Positions 35,401 to 48,900 are shown, counted from the first letter of the stretch. The stretch is 64,000 nt of DNA from Acanthochlamys bracteata (GCA_019914995.1 CM034134.1:80145-144144); one strand, 5' to 3'. A program made the numbers and translations. The notes: generated by a model not told the origin, from the letters alone.

Positions 35401-35739
35401 GTCATCATCAGAATCACCAGAATCTTTAGCTCTGGATGTTTTAGCTTGTGCCTTAGCTGCAACACTCTGTCCAGAGTTCTGTCCTGATGGTCCTCTTGAC
35501 TGATCATGTTTAGAATGCAAAGGTGTTGAGTTTGCTGACGGTACCTTTGCAGTGGGCATGATTTTACAGGTTTTCATAGCCCCATCATTCATTTGAGATG
35601 ATGATGACTTGTTTGCAGAGAAGCAGGGTTGACTTTGTTTCATAATACTGCTACCGCTACTCCTTCTAAAAACTATCGGTGCATCATCTTCTTCGCTATC
35701 ATAAGTAAAATTAGGCTTGGCGTTGCTTTCGATAACCAT
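29492..35739 (-). CDS. TOP1: DNA topoisomerase I (type IB)
   Basis: Nuclear type IB topoisomerase that relaxes supercoils through a transient 3'-phosphotyrosyl link. Fifteen coding exons sum to 2772 bp (923 residues), all in frame: 34510-35739, 34110-34304, 32545-32625, 32074-32133, 31911-32005, 31611-31767, 31417-31542, 31251-31331, 31076-31166, 30852-31006, 30393-30461, 30215-30304, 29988-30091, 29736-29904, 29492-29560. Exon 1 codes for a roughly 410-residue charged, low-complexity N-terminus with repeated KPLS motifs. The core follows: [63 protein letters not shown] and WLAFWNDP. Catalytic elements are visible: LALRAGNEK (Arg), [13 protein letters not shown] (Arg), [10 protein letters not shown] (His) and [11 protein letters not shown] with the nucleophilic Tyr at about residue 882. 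It ends [13 protein letters not shown]. The start ATG is 35737-35739; the leader is probably spliced, reaching about 36.5-36.7 kb. Confidence 0.97.
33076..33357. repeat. Three tandem copies of a ~95-bp unit in TOP1 intron 2
   Basis: Units start at 33076, 33171 and 33266 (95, 95 and 92 bases). Each runs from GTTAGAACCAT or ATTAGACCAT, through AATACAATAGCGTTTGGG or its variants and CAGACTTAA, to TTATTCATTCA(A/T)GC. Copy 3 is the most diverged. Confidence 0.9.
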
Positions 35740-36850
35740 CACAACTTCTTAACCTCTAAAAATTTGTTCATCAACCAACGTGCTGATGTTAAAATGAACC
35801 TGCAAGCAGTAATCAATAGACACAACAAGACATCAAGTTCCACCACTAGACAAAGACTGTTGTAATGAATCCAGGGCAAAATCATTGCATATAGACATTG
35901 CTATCAAAGGAAATACCAATACCAGAAAGAACAACTCAAACAAACAGATGACCGAACAAACCGTAACAGTAAACCTAGATTTAGTTAGCTCACAGCATGC
36001 TTCTACTAATCAAAAGCTTTAGTTTCTGAGAATCTAAAATGCTCACTACCACAATTTCATAAAAATCTTGGAAAAACTCACAATCTTGAAAAAGGCAGCA
36101 AATTTATTTCATATACTCATCCATTTATGGGGAGAAGAAAAAGAAACTACATTTTCGTGCAAGGCAATTGCTTTCCTTTTTCCCTTTTCGTTCCCGATTT
36201 GAAAAATGCGACCGAAAAATCCAAATTTTCCCTAGGAAGAGCACATCAATGAACAATCCCAATACCAAAACAAATGAATTCACCGAACCAAAGCAAAATA
36301 ACGACAAGTTACTGAAAAAAGAATCAAATTTCCTGCAAATAAAACACATTGAGGAACAGCTACACAGAGCTATTTCGAGCTCAGATCTTTAAAGGAGGTC
36401 TAAATAAAGGAACAGAGAACAGTTACCAGCTTCTCTATGAACTTAAAAAAAAATAAAATAAAATAAAATCGAGCAGTATCGAATTGGAAGGAGAGATTAG
36501 GTAGTAGAAGAAATCGAAGATGAAATCTGTTTACCTGTGAGTAAAAGAAGATTTATGCTTTTGCTTTCTTTTTTGCGGGGAGCTGAATCAAATAGAATTG
36601 AATTGAATTGAATTGAAAGGCAAGCTCCCTCTTCGATTGAACGAAGAAATAAGATTCGAAGAACAACGACGATGAAACAACAGCAGTGGAGCTGGTGGCG
36701 GCACAGCCCAAAACATCCGCTAGGCCCAATTTTCAAAAACCCAACTGAATAAATATTTGAGTCCAATAAGTAAATTCTTCTAATTAGAACTCCGAAAAGA
36801 CCTTCCAATAAATTTTCATAAAGCCCAACAATGTTTCTTTGCTTTCACGT
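35740..36850. other. TOP1 5' leader and promoter region
   Basis: No separate gene. A splice acceptor just upstream of the start codon (about 35800) and a donor-like site near 36535 would fit a spliced 5' UTR. An AAAAT run (about 36447-36469) and a GAATT run (about 36595-36616) lie here. Confidence 0.45.
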
Positions 36851-38225
36851 GCTTAAACAAGAACATGAAAATACGGACTTATTAATAGGCTGTTTAAGAA
36901 TGTTTAAATAAAATATGTTTTAGTATACAAATTTTATATTTCATCAATAATAATTAATATTATCAATTTGTTATTTTTATTAAAAAATAGATTAATTTGA
37001 TTTTTAATTATTTTTATTGCGATTATTATTGTTATTATTGATAATAGAAGAAAAAATGAAAGTTGAAGGCGGTTGTTGGGAAGTGTTTGTCGACATTTAT
37101 TAATGTCGTCTAAAAACTGAACTAAACTGAAATAGCTTTTGGTAATTTATTATTCTTAGAATCTGAAACTGAAGAACGAACGAGTTGAGAAGTTCGTTTT
37201 GCAATCAGTTTTTGTATGCCTTCTTTTTTCTTTTCTTTTTTTTCTTACTTTGTTATGGCGATCAAATAAAAAAATTAAAGAGCATGCATCGCATGCTATT
37301 GATATCAGTTAGAGAAATTTTTTAAAATTTCGTTTTTGAATCACAAACAAACAGAGATCCATTAAAACAGTTAATTAAAACTATAATTGTAAAAATCTGA
37401 ATCAGATATTGAACAAAAAAATTGTTCGAATCAACGGATTACGGATTAATCCGTCATGTTAAAAATACCAAAACGTTAACGGTAGCGCAAACGCTTTTTA
37501 TTAGAAAGCATAAAATAAAAAAAAATAAACTAACAAAAAATATATAAAAAAATATTTCAAATAATAAATTTCAAAAGAAAGTTTTGTTTTAAAATAAATT
37601 TGTTATTTTTATTACAATTAACAGAATTAGTAATATAAAAACTTAAAAATTACTAATAATAAATATTTATAAATAAAATATAACAAATTTATTTTTTTAC
37701 ATTATCATATCCAAATAAAAATCTAAACTACATATTATATTTTAATATAATACTACTAATAATTATTTTAATATTAATATATCACAAAAATTAAGTTTTT
37801 TAAAATTTAATTTAATTCGGTTTGATCCGGACGAACAGATCGATCGGATCGAAGTAGATCAATTACATTAACGATTTTATTATAAATCCGGATCGATTTA
37901 TGTTCCGGATCGATTAGGATGGGCCGGTCCGGATTTTAAAATTATGATTAAAACAGAGAATCAATCGAATATCATATTCGATTGTGTTGTTTGTTGTAGT
38001 TCTAGAGTTAGTTTAAATGTCGTTATATATGTACAACGACATCCATTTTCTTTAAAAGAAAAAGGGAAGGAAACTATGATTATTTTTTTACTCTTGTGAT
38101 GAATATTTGATTGCTTTTAATTGATGTGCATAGATTTGTTACGTAGCCTTTTAGGATTAATTCGATCGTGACGGACGTTAACTTCTCTTCTCCCGCACAG
38201 AATAATCGGTAGAATAATTTAGAAA

Positions 38226-38447
38226 TATTTGGAAGTACTTATTAAAAAAAAAAATATTTTATAAATTTTTTAAAAATAAATTTTATTTTTTTATTTTAAA
38301 AAAAATAATAATAATAATTAATAAAAAAATTTTACGATATAGAATTTTTTATATTTTTTAAATTTTTACGAAATTCTATAAAATATTTTAAAAATTTATT
38401 GAAATAAAAAATCTATAAAAAAAAAAAAGCTCTCCAAACATGTCCTA
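38226..38447. mobile_element. Possible degenerate MITE-like hairpin element
   Basis: The left end TATTTGGAAGTACTTATTAA and the right end GCTCTCCAAACATGTCC are imperfect reverse complements (TTTGGA-AGT against TTTGGAGAGC). Both are followed inward by A/T-rich arms that also pair roughly. No clear target-site duplication was found, so this is tentative. Confidence 0.3.
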
Positions 38448-39607
38448 AAATTCCCAACTTTTATATATATTTTTAAAATAAGTTCTAAATTAAAGTTTAT
38501 GCCAAACAAACAAAGCAAACAACTGAGGGATGATGATTGCTTAACGAAAAATTGATATGTAGTAGAAGCAATAAAAAATAATCCATTGAAGTCACTATAA
38601 TGGAATTTGGATTATCATAGTAATCCAAAATCATTAAAATCAAACACATTAATAAAATAAAGTTTTAATTATCGAAAACCATTAACTCGTGGTCCAAATT
38701 TATAATAGAACAAAAGAAAAAAAAAGAAGCTTCTAAATTAATCCGCGTGTACCCTAGTGAACGACGTATATACACGTATATGTTTCAACACTTTACCTCG
38801 ACAGCTGCTTAATTTTATATTTTTTTTAAATAAACAATATTTCAAAAGTTAGAATATATTACGAAGAAGCTAGCATACAAAAATATATAATAAGTTGTTA
38901 GAAATTATAAAACTATTATATAAATTAATAATTAATTAGAATGTAATAAATTAAATATGTATTTATGTTAGAATGTTAAAAATTAAGGAAGATAAAATAT
39001 TATTTATAAAATTAGAAGGTTAAAAAATTTGAAGCATCAATGAAAAATGACAAAATCAAAAAATTCAATTAATAAAAAGATTGAATGACAATAATTTCAA
39101 AATTCAAAAATCTTTTTGAACACACGAATAAGAAGTATTTATTTGAAGCATCAATCATATTATTCACAATATCAAGTGTGAAAGATAAAAACAAAATATT
39201 CTATTTAAAATTTTCACTTAAAGTGTAATATAATAGTTTGTAATAATTTTGAATTAGTGATTTTTTTGAAAAGTAGTTTGTCTTTCCGTAGAGTTATTTT
39301 TATTTTTTTCTAGATAAATCTCTTATTTTTTTTGTTTATTTTGCTCTTTTTCAATTTTCGTATTGCTAACATAAAATTTTTAAATGTGTTTTATATTTTC
39401 ATTGTGTCTATCAATAATGGAACACATTTATTATTTCTAACATAAATTTCTTCTAGAAAAATTAATGGCACGTATTAATTAATAAATTGTTGCAAGTCTT
39501 CTACTAGCTTGCTAGATAAAGATAAGAAGATGATACTAGCTAGAAAGACCATGCATGCATGATAGGTTCCATCGACATCTTACCTAACTACGTACGTACT
39601 GTTAACC

Positions 39608-39667
39608 AAAACTTAATTACATATAGTTAATTAATGTTGCTAACTATATGTATTTTAATTAGTTTAA
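39608..39667. repeat. Short inverted repeat (hairpin)
   Basis: The arm AACTTAATTACATATAGTTA is mirrored by TAACTATATGTATTTTAATT about 20 bases later, with a 3-4 base indel in the right arm. It could form a stem of about 18 pairs. Confidence 0.7.
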
Positions 39668-40306
39668 AACATGCATGCAAGATCTTAATCGGATAGGTAC
39701 GTAGTCGTTATTAATAATGCTATTATTAACTGGTTTGGCTTATAGCCAGCATAACAAATTTTCTTTACCAATTAAGTGATTGAAAAACTATAGAATAAAG
39801 TGTTATTTAAAATAAATACTAAAAGAAAGAGGTTAGTGCACTAAGCTAGCTATAAAAAACATGAATGAAAAAGAAGATTTAAAGAATAATTATTGATAAA
39901 CCAGTTTACTACCTTTTTTTTCACAACATGTTATGATTAGTCCTATGTATGGAATTTGAGAGAAAATCACCCTTCTAATCATTTTATAAGATAATAAAAT
40001 TCTATTTCTTTATAAAAATGTTGTTTCTGGTAGATAGAGAAGAGACATCATTACTTATATAACTTTATAGTGATATTTTTTATTTTATTAGAAAGAAGCC
40101 AGTGCGACACCTTGCCACTTCCTTTCCTTCTTTTTGCTACTCTACACCATTTTCTTTTTTGCCATCTGATAAATTATTTAGTTCACAAATACACACACGT
40201 ACACTTTAATAAAATATCATACATAAAGAAAGCTAGGAAGCTTCGTTGTCTATATATATATATCTTATCGAAAACACTCTCTCAATTGCTTGCTTGCCTC
40301 GTGGCC

Positions 40307-42138
40307 ATGATGAAACCTTCCATTAACACTGCCACTACTTGTTCACTTCTGTTCATTCTCATTCTTTTTTCAACACTATCTCCAAATGAAAACAACAACT
40401 CAAGAGGAAACAGGAGAAAACTTCTCCTGCAAAATCCTTCTTCTTCTAATGCAGCTGTTGCAGACGCATGCAAAGAAACGCTCTACCCTACCCTCTGTGA
40501 ATCCACCCTCGTCACCAAAGCAGCAATAACAAAAACTACTGCCGTTAAGAATTCCCCTGATAAGAAGAACCTCTTCGACATGTCGGTCGAGTCCGCAGCT
40601 GACCGCGCTGTCTCCGTTCGATCCGCTCTGCTTAAGAAGTACTACAACTCCAGCATGCATACGACTATTTCGTCCAGCGCATTATTGTCACACTCGTCCG
40701 GCGGCAAGAAAAGACCGAAGGTCGTGATCGACGACTGCCTCGAGCTCCTCGATATCACCGTCGACCAACTCACCGACGTCTCCAAGAGCTCCGACGATGG
40801 AGATATACGGACGTGGCTCTCCGCCGCTTTGACCAACCAGGTCACCTGCATGGAAGGCCTCGGCGCGATGTCACCGATGAGTACGACGTCAACTTCTTCT
40901 TCATCGGACGGTCAGGATTTTATCGAACTGATGCAGATGATAAGCAACTCGTTAGCTCTTCATAAGTCGGCCGCCGCCGCCGCCGACGGTGGCAGTACTC
41001 ACCGGAAACTTCTAGAAGCTTCTAATGACGATATTTATCCGAGCTGGGTATCGGCGAAGGACCGAAAGCTTCTAGAAGCTTCGGTAGAGGAACTCGAGCC
41101 TCACGCAATCGTGGCGGCAGACGGCAGCGGAACCCATCGGAGTATTGGAGAGGCGTTGGCGGCGGTGATGGCTAGCAGCCGAAGCGGCGGCGGTGGCGGA
41201 GGTAGAAGTGTAATTTATGTAAAAACGGGGACGTATAAGGAGAACATCAACGTTCCGAAGAAGCAAAAGAACGTCATGCTCGTCGGAGACGGTAAGGGCA
41301 AATCGGTCATCGTAGGAAGCAAAAGCGTAGACAGCGGTTACAGCACTTACAGTTCCGCCACCGTCGGTAATAATACATATATATATTAATTTATATTTTT
41401 GACACCCACTATAAATAAGATCTCTTTTTTAAAAGCTGTGATCTCTACGTGCAAGCAGCTGCGATGGGCTCCGGATTCATCGCTAAAGGACTGACGATCA
41501 TCAACAACGCCGGTCCGTCGAGTCACCAGGCGGTGGCGCTTCGTGTCGGAGGGGACATGTCTGTAGTGACGCAGTGTTCCCTTCAAGGATATCAAGACAC
41601 TCTCTACACGCACTCCAACCGTCAGTTCTACCGCGACAACGACATTTACGGCACGGTAGATTTTATATTCGGTGATTCTGCGGCGGTTTTTCAGAACTGC
41701 TTCATCCAGCCCATCAAGCCCAACTCGGGCCAGAAGAACTCGGTTACGGCTCAGGGCCGAACCGATCCGAACCAGAACACAGGCATCTCAATCCACAACT
41801 GTAAGATAATAGGGTCCTCCAATTTGGGCGGAACGCCGACGTACCTCGGTCGGCCGTGGCACCAGTACGCAAGAGTTGTGGTGATGGAATCTTACTTGGA
41901 CGGATCGATCAACTCTGACGGATGGGAGCAATGGTCCGGCAGTTTCGCTCTGTCAACGCTGTACTACGGCGAGTACGGGAATACCGGACCGGGTGCTTCG
42001 ATATCGGGACGAGTTAGATGGCCCGGAGTGCATCCGTCGATGTCCACTGCGGAAGCGAGTAAGTTTACCGTTGCGAACTTCATCTACGGTAATTCCTGGC
42101 TACCGGCCACCGGAGTAACCTACACTGCTGGCCTCTAA
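40307..42138 (+). CDS. PME-f: type-I pectinesterase with PMEI-like PRO region
   Basis: Pectin methylesterase precursor of 579 residues from exons 40307-41366 and 41459-42138 (92-bp intron, phase 1). The ATG pair at 40307/40310 precedes a signal peptide (TCSLLFILILFSTLS). The frame is open upstream, but the preceding stretch looks like leader. A basic RRKLLLQ lies right after the signal. The PRO region has CKETLYPTLC, IDDCLELLD and WLSAALTNQVTC. Two near-identical RKLLEAS motifs flank the start of the mature part. The catalytic domain has AIVAADGSGTHRSI, GTYKENI, QAVALR, YQDTLY, DFIFGD and LGRPWHQYARV. A six-Gly run lies in a loop (about 41187-41206). It stands alone about 12 kb from PME-e, with TOP1 between, and is convergent with FAB1. 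Confidence 0.95.
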
Positions 42139-42942
42139 GCTCTAAGCGATCTTCAAGCGACAAAGAAGATCATTCTGTAGTGACTGTATATTTATTAATT
42201 GTTGAATAATTTGTTTTATGTATATTTATTTATGTTCATCGTTCAGTCGTCAATAAGAATTTCCTTAATTGGCAATTGTATGTAATCGTCAAATTATGAA
42301 TAAAAGTTTTCTTTTTGTCATGTCGAAGATAAGATTGGATTCATTTTGAATAATATTTGTTTATTTATGGTCGAAGATAAGATTAACAATCATTTTTTCA
42401 AAAAAAAATCGAATGTATCAACTTAATTTCTATCAAATATCAAAAACGAAAAAGAAATTCATTCAACTTCTTCTTCCTTCTTGTTCAAAAAGTTTTTCAG
42501 AAAAGAACAATGGCAATCAGGTGTTCTTCTGTAACTGTTGTTATGCTGCCCAACACCAAGATCCAGTAACCATCTTCAATTCAATTCCTCCAACCAAAAA
42601 TATTGCAAGATCAAAAAGGTGAGATAGCTTTTCGTCTCCAGCTTTTCATCAACAAAATTGATGTTGTTGTTGTTTGCAAATGATTTTCGAAGACAAAGCG
42701 AACGGGATAATATGTCACAGAGATTCGAATTATCATTTCAAATACTTCCGATAAAAGAATCGGAAGTCCCATGCTTTACCCATTGGATCAAGAGCTGCAC
42801 CTTGCAGCGACTAATTCAGAAAACTGTTATCAAGCCTGACATTCACAAGAATTCAACACGGAGAGGAATATACACAAACATAACTGGAAAAAATTGGAGG
42901 CGCTATAACCCGATTCAGTGCAGTATACAAGAAGAATCACCT
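42139..42942. other. 3'-3' spacer between PME-f and FAB1
   Basis: The left part is PME-f 3' UTR. The right part is expected to hold FAB1 3' UTR on minus. No separate gene is supported. Confidence 0.5.
42299..42304 (+). promoter_or_regulatory. Candidate poly(A) signal of PME-f
   Basis: AATAAA about 160 bases after the PME-f stop in AT-rich flank; assigned by position only. Confidence 0.45.
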
Positions 42943-45900
42943 TCATGATTCTACAGAGCCATCGGGATTGTCTTCTCTGAGATTGGTTCGAGACTTGCTA
43001 GGCAAAGGAATCGATGGTTGCCACTGATCGGGTACCATGTAGAAGTAAGCTGACATTGCTTTCCTGAACCGTTTTTTGTACTGCATCGGTGATATCACAG
43101 TCGGAGATGCGTTCTTAGGTCCACCAAGAATACCTGAGGCTTTAACCCATGTTTCCAGGTGTTTGTCCCATGTGTACTGCCTCATGAAATCAATGATTCC
43201 TAGCACCAACTCTTGCTTCTCCTCATCCATTCCCACCAGTAGAGAATAATCCATAACATCGATGGACTGCAAAAGCATTTTTGCTTATAGTAATCCTCGC
43301 AACATATTGTGTAGCAGATTTTCAAAAGGAGTACTTCAAGAGTTGAAAATGTAGTAGCTAGCAAAAAGCACTAAGATTGTAGTATGCTACGCATAGGTGT
43401 CTACCCAAACACTAACATAAAGTTGAAAATCTCAGATATGAAGACATATAGGGTGGTGCACAATGGTCAGTTATTGAACCTGCTTCAATCTTCTAATTAA
43501 CTTTATTTATTCATCAACATGAACTGTGATGTTCACATAACATACTCAAAAAAAGAGTGGAAGGGGCGCTAGTAAGTTACGTAGCATACTCAGATAATAG
43601 CATACTGCTCAGTAAGTTACGCAATTAGGTAATCATCCCAATTCTCTTTTGATCATTTCGTTATGATGGTTACCAATCCATTTACCATTGTATATTTTGT
43701 CAACTAACGGAATGTGAGTTGTTGAAACTACATGTCCCTCATTTCGTATATCTAAGAATCCGCAAGCAAAAGTTGTGTGCAACCCACAGACAATCGATTG
43801 ACTAGAAGTTCTTTTCTTAAAGCTTATAGTGATATTGTCTAGACATTTTTTTCTTACATATTATAGTGAAGCTAACAGCAGTTAGAAAGCATAGATGACT
43901 TACTGCAAGGTAGGAAGTATCATTCCAGACAGCTCTCTCTAGGAGTCTCTTTGCCTTGTTCCCCACAAAAATCGGTGATGTCGGTATTGCCTCGATCAAA
44001 TTCTGATCAAGTAGAACTTTATTGTTACCACTTGAATCCGGATTGTACCGTGATCTTGATGAACCCTTAAGGTCATATAATCTTGTCACATTTCTGCCAA
44101 ATAAGAGATTCTCCATAACCAGAACATCCATCTTAGTCTCTTTCCCACCTTTCGAGTGCTTAGTTGTTACCTGGATGCAGCCCAATGAGAACGTCACTTC
44201 ATTGTAGTAATTAGTAAGCAACAAAGAAAAGGTTAATAAATAGTACGGATGTGCATGTTGTTAAAAGATAATGAACTTAAATGCTCAGATGTGATTTTCA
44301 TCAGTGACCAAGAAGTCAAATATATTATTCCAATACAATATCCATGTCAGTAAAGAAATTCACTGGTGGAATAAAAACAGCACTGGAACCTATGCTTCTC
44401 ATGCTTTGTTATTAGGAACTGATTTATAGGTAATTCCCAGGAAGCAGCTCAATATTTCCCTGCAGTTGTTTGAAACGATTTATGAAAACAAGTCGGCCTT
44501 CAAGAATATTTCGGAAAGCACTTGCTTTACCTCTTTTACAAAAGAAAAAAATCATGCTGTGCGAGAAAAGAACGAGCGCTCCCTCAACTAATGCTTTCAT
44601 TGTTAATGGCAAAAGGAAATAAGTAGTTTATAATGATAACAGTACCTGATAAATTCCCAGAATTTTTGCCAAACAGGTAGGACTTCCAGTAGTGATCGAC
44701 TCTGTAAGATATTTGAAGTATTGCGGAGCAAATTTGATGAATGATTCCAACTCTGTCTTTGTAACCTGCTTTATGATAAATCTATCATCCAATGACTTTG
44801 CAAAAAACACATTGCTCTTTCCACCCTGTGCACCCCACTTCTTACATCGGCTAAGCGATCTTATGAAGTCAAGCTCAGAAGGACAGCAAGTCTTTCTTAA
44901 AGCTTCAAACCGCTTTGCATAATAACATGTAACATAATATTTCACCTTCCCAAGTGGACCTTCATCCACAAAAGAAATTCGGATATGAATTGCTTTAGCG
45001 TAAGCAACTGAATCCAGAACTTGCAAGGCCTTGCTCCCAGGAGTTAATAAGACACTATCCTCGGCTGACCCAAAACTCTGGAAGGAATCTGAGGATGTGC
45101 CATCAGCTGAATGAGATGAGGTAAAGCTTGTAGACTCACTGAGTGGCAATGAAATAGAAGATTCAAGATTATCCCCTGGTCTTTCCTGTTCATCAGATAT
45201 ACAATTGTGATAGTCAGAAGAGACCAGGGCATAAGAGATTATGCTTGTTGGTTCATCGTCATAAATTGGGATAACTGTGTCATTGACTCCCATGGGTAGA
45301 AGCAGCCTTGCACCATTCTGGTGTATCAACTCTGAGAAGGATGGAATATAGACAGGGGTATACTTATTGAGAGCATCAACCCTTACAATATTACTCCAGT
45401 TTTTATTGATGCATTGGTAAAAGTTTTGGAAGGTCAATTCCAGGCAGCTAGAGGAGTCCTCAATATCTGCCAACCTGGTAGGAGGAACAGTACCAAGAGA
45501 CTTAGACCCATATTTTGCCTCCTTTCCTTCTGATGTTGATGACACAAACGACATGGCCTCTGTTACACGCGTTGAGTTTACACTTGCATCACCAATTATA
45601 GGCCCATTCTCACCTGTCCATTTTGCATCTAAGGTGTCAGACAAATTGGCCGCAGTCGGGAACTGCCCATCAGAAAGGACTCTCCGAACAGTGAGATCAG
45701 ATTCAAGAGGGTCTAATTGCTCAGCTACATCTGATCTACTATAAAAAGGAGTTTTATGCTGTTTGGCATGATAAGGATCCTGAGCTGCATGTTTTCTTTG
45801 CTTGTTGCTGGAATGACCAGTAATCACTCCTTCGTTCTGGTCATTGCAATTACCCTCCTTAGGGAGTTGAATTTGAGTAACCATGTGAGACGCATCAGAG

Positions 45901-48900
45901 TTGTTAGACGCAGTTAGAGGCTGTCGAGCTGGAGTCAACTCCACTAACTTTTCTAGAGAGGCGATCTTATTTTTCATCATTACCTTGCAAAGCACTTCAT
46001 GCGGTTTATTGCCAGGATTAGAAGTCATTATCAAACGTTGATCCCATAGATAAGAGAGAAAGAGCAATTGTCTCCGTAGTTTGTTAACTTGAAGTATATC
46101 AATAACTGGTTCTCCCTTCTTTGATTCCTTTTTCCTTATCCTTTGAATCGTTTCCTAGGATAGAATAAAACCTCAGTTAGAATGGCTGCTGAAAGACAAA
46201 TGCGTGAAGGAAAAAAGTATAAATCACCTCAAACTCAGATTTCTCTTTCTGAACAATCCCTTCAAGTTCTAAGATCTGACGTTTTGATTCTGGGTTTTTG
46301 ATTGTACTATCTGGAGAACCATTTCTGCTTTCTTGAATCTGACAGAGTGCATGAAGTATTTCACTAAACAAAAGCTCCCCTCGTTCTGCCACCTGTCATA
46401 TATTACTCGCATTTAATTCTGGGACATCAAACGTCAGGTAATCCAGCAATAACACAAGTAGAAACCAAATATTCGACAAGCAACATACCTCATCAGCTTC
46501 TTTTTCTATCCACTCTTGAAGCTGGCAGTTGAAGTCAAGTTTAGAAGGAGGAAGGCAAACAGAGTGGACGCTTATCGGGGCATATCTGAAGCAAGCAACC
46601 ATTTTTCCGAACCTGTTCACATGAAAGACCATTATTGATAAAGAAGTACTACCGCATGACAATATGGAAACAGAAACAGCACAAAGAACACATACCCATA
46701 AAATCGAAGGCAATCCCTATGAAGAGAATGCCCACAGCTCGCAACTGTATTGGCAGCAGCATGATTCGAAAAACTAAGCTCCAAAAATTTACCAAAGGAC
46801 AGACCACAAGCGGCATCAGACATTACAACCCTTTTAGTAGCTGGAGGAAGTCCATCTACTTGAGGACAAAGTAGACATCTATGCCACATCCAGATCTTTC
46901 CATCTCGCTCTCCAGGCAAAGGTTTCTCAGGAATCTTCCTAACAGATATTGTCAGACTGCCTTGGCGATGAGTATAGCAGTGAACATGGGCTTCCGATGG
47001 CATTTCACATGAATGGCACCGGTAGTTCTGAATGAATAGCGCATAGCATATTTAATAGCAAACGCAATGCAAATTGCCAGCGAAAGATTCTTAGCAAACA
47101 TAAAAACGTATAGTTCAAACCTGGTCAAGAAGATGGTAACGAAGAAAATTTCCCAAAGGTTTATCGAAGCTCCCATAATACTTTATCCGGAAGAGATGTG
47201 CCCGCTCACAGACAGTCCCTTTCAATACACACCGTGTTGATAAAGAAACCAAAATGCTCTGATGATCAGAAGGAGATGGGGGGAATTCCTCCTTTGAGAA
47301 CAAAAGTTCATCCTTTTGGTTACTATCTTGATATGATATCCCTAAACCAGTAAGCCTGTTTCTGGTTTGGGCATCCAAAGGTGCATTGCTACCCTCTAAC
47401 ATCTCCAAGTGATTAGAACAGCTTATCAAACCAGGGTGTCCCTCTATATAGTTTTGAGCACTGCTTCTAGAAGCTTCTTCCTCATAATTATTTCGAAAAC
47501 ATCCGCTATTGTTCTCCTTGCAGACACATTTAAGAGAATTATCAAAAGGGGGATGGGATGCTTGGCTTTGTGTATATGGAGAAGAAAATAAGATTCTATG
47601 TTGAGGTTGACCTGAATGCTCATCCCAGTTTCTTGTATTCTCAAAATTTGTGAAACTGTGTTCTGTATGTGTAGTATGTGATGGTGGCACTTCCACATTT
47701 TCAGAATTGTCTGGCATGTAAATCCTCCGCACCCTACTAAGTGAATGTTGCTTGGAGATGACAGGGACTGTGAAACCAGATATGGTGGAGATAGACCTGA
47801 CCCTGCCAGAGGGTTTATCTGGGAGTGCAACAGTAATCGGAGACATCAAAGGGAGTTCTGGTAGAGTAGCACCTTCATCTGCAAGGAAAGATGTTTCCAG
47901 GGCCAAGTGGTAAGCTGCAAAAACTCCATATTGGACGACATGTTTGACTTTCTTGAGCTCGTCACTACTGGCACCTTTTAGCAAAACCTAGAATAATTGA
48001 CAGAGAAAGAAACTACATGAGAAATAAAAGCATTAGACAGGATCATGTCACCTACTATGGTTCATGGTGTATATGTCAAATGTTATCAGCAGAAAGTAAA
48101 TATGTCCAAACAGGTTTAACTTCTTGAGATTGCAACAAAGACCATCACGCTGAAGCTCACTTGAAGCAAAAATATAGAGTGAGCATAATGATCTATAAGG
48201 TGCACTTTTAGTGGACTTAATCATCATACAGGCTGATTGCTCATCACAAACCAAACCATATGCATCATACATGACCTCAACAAGTAAGCACAAACAAGTT
48301 TCAGAATATATGTCTATTAAAATCAAAGAGCCTTACAGAGAAATCATATGAAACATGAAAAGAGCAGCTAACTTTTTCTTTCACAATCATCAACGAGATA
48401 CTGGACTACTAAAGCAATTAACCGCAGAGTAAAAGCATCTTGATGATATACTGCTGATGAGCTACTACCTAAACTCTGAAATTTTGCTAGGACAGAAAAA
48501 AACTAGCAGTAGACAAAAGTATTTAGGACTTACTGTACAACCCAAAGGCTTTGGACATCCTTCAAAAAACATCAGCGTCTTCAACGTTTTTTTCCCAACC
48601 TGCGCAGAACTTCCATGCTCTTCCAAGAATTTCTCGACATGGAATAAGTCACAATGGCCCAACTTTGGAGATGAGAGATGGTCAATAGAAGGGACTATTT
48701 GAGCACCAGTGCACTGAGCTATGCGCTCTAGCAGTGGTCTTTTAACATTCAACACAAGCGAAATGTTTTTTGCAAGAAGATACTCTTGTGCATAACGGGA
48801 AACTGATTTCTCAACAAGAAGAACATTCGGGCGGTGAGCATCAATTTTCGCAACAGCCATCTTCAAGTGATCCATTTCCTGAATGAATGAATGATGCATG

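Larger units (their letters stand above)
36851..40306. other. AT-rich gene-poor spacer, repeat debris, PME-f promoter at right end
   Basis: About 3.4 kb with no supported coding sequence and very high A+T. It holds a cluster of GATCCGGA/CCGGATCGAT-type words (about 37815-37935), a hairpin-like element (38226-38447) and an inverted repeat (39608-39667). A TATATATATATA run at about 40250-40263 lies 45-55 bases upstream of the PME-f ATG and is a good TATA candidate. Confidence 0.5.

Noticed and set aside
36851-40300. LTR retrotransposon or viral insertion in the AT-rich spacer
   Set aside because: No gag/pol-like protein, primer-binding site or paired long terminal repeats were seen.
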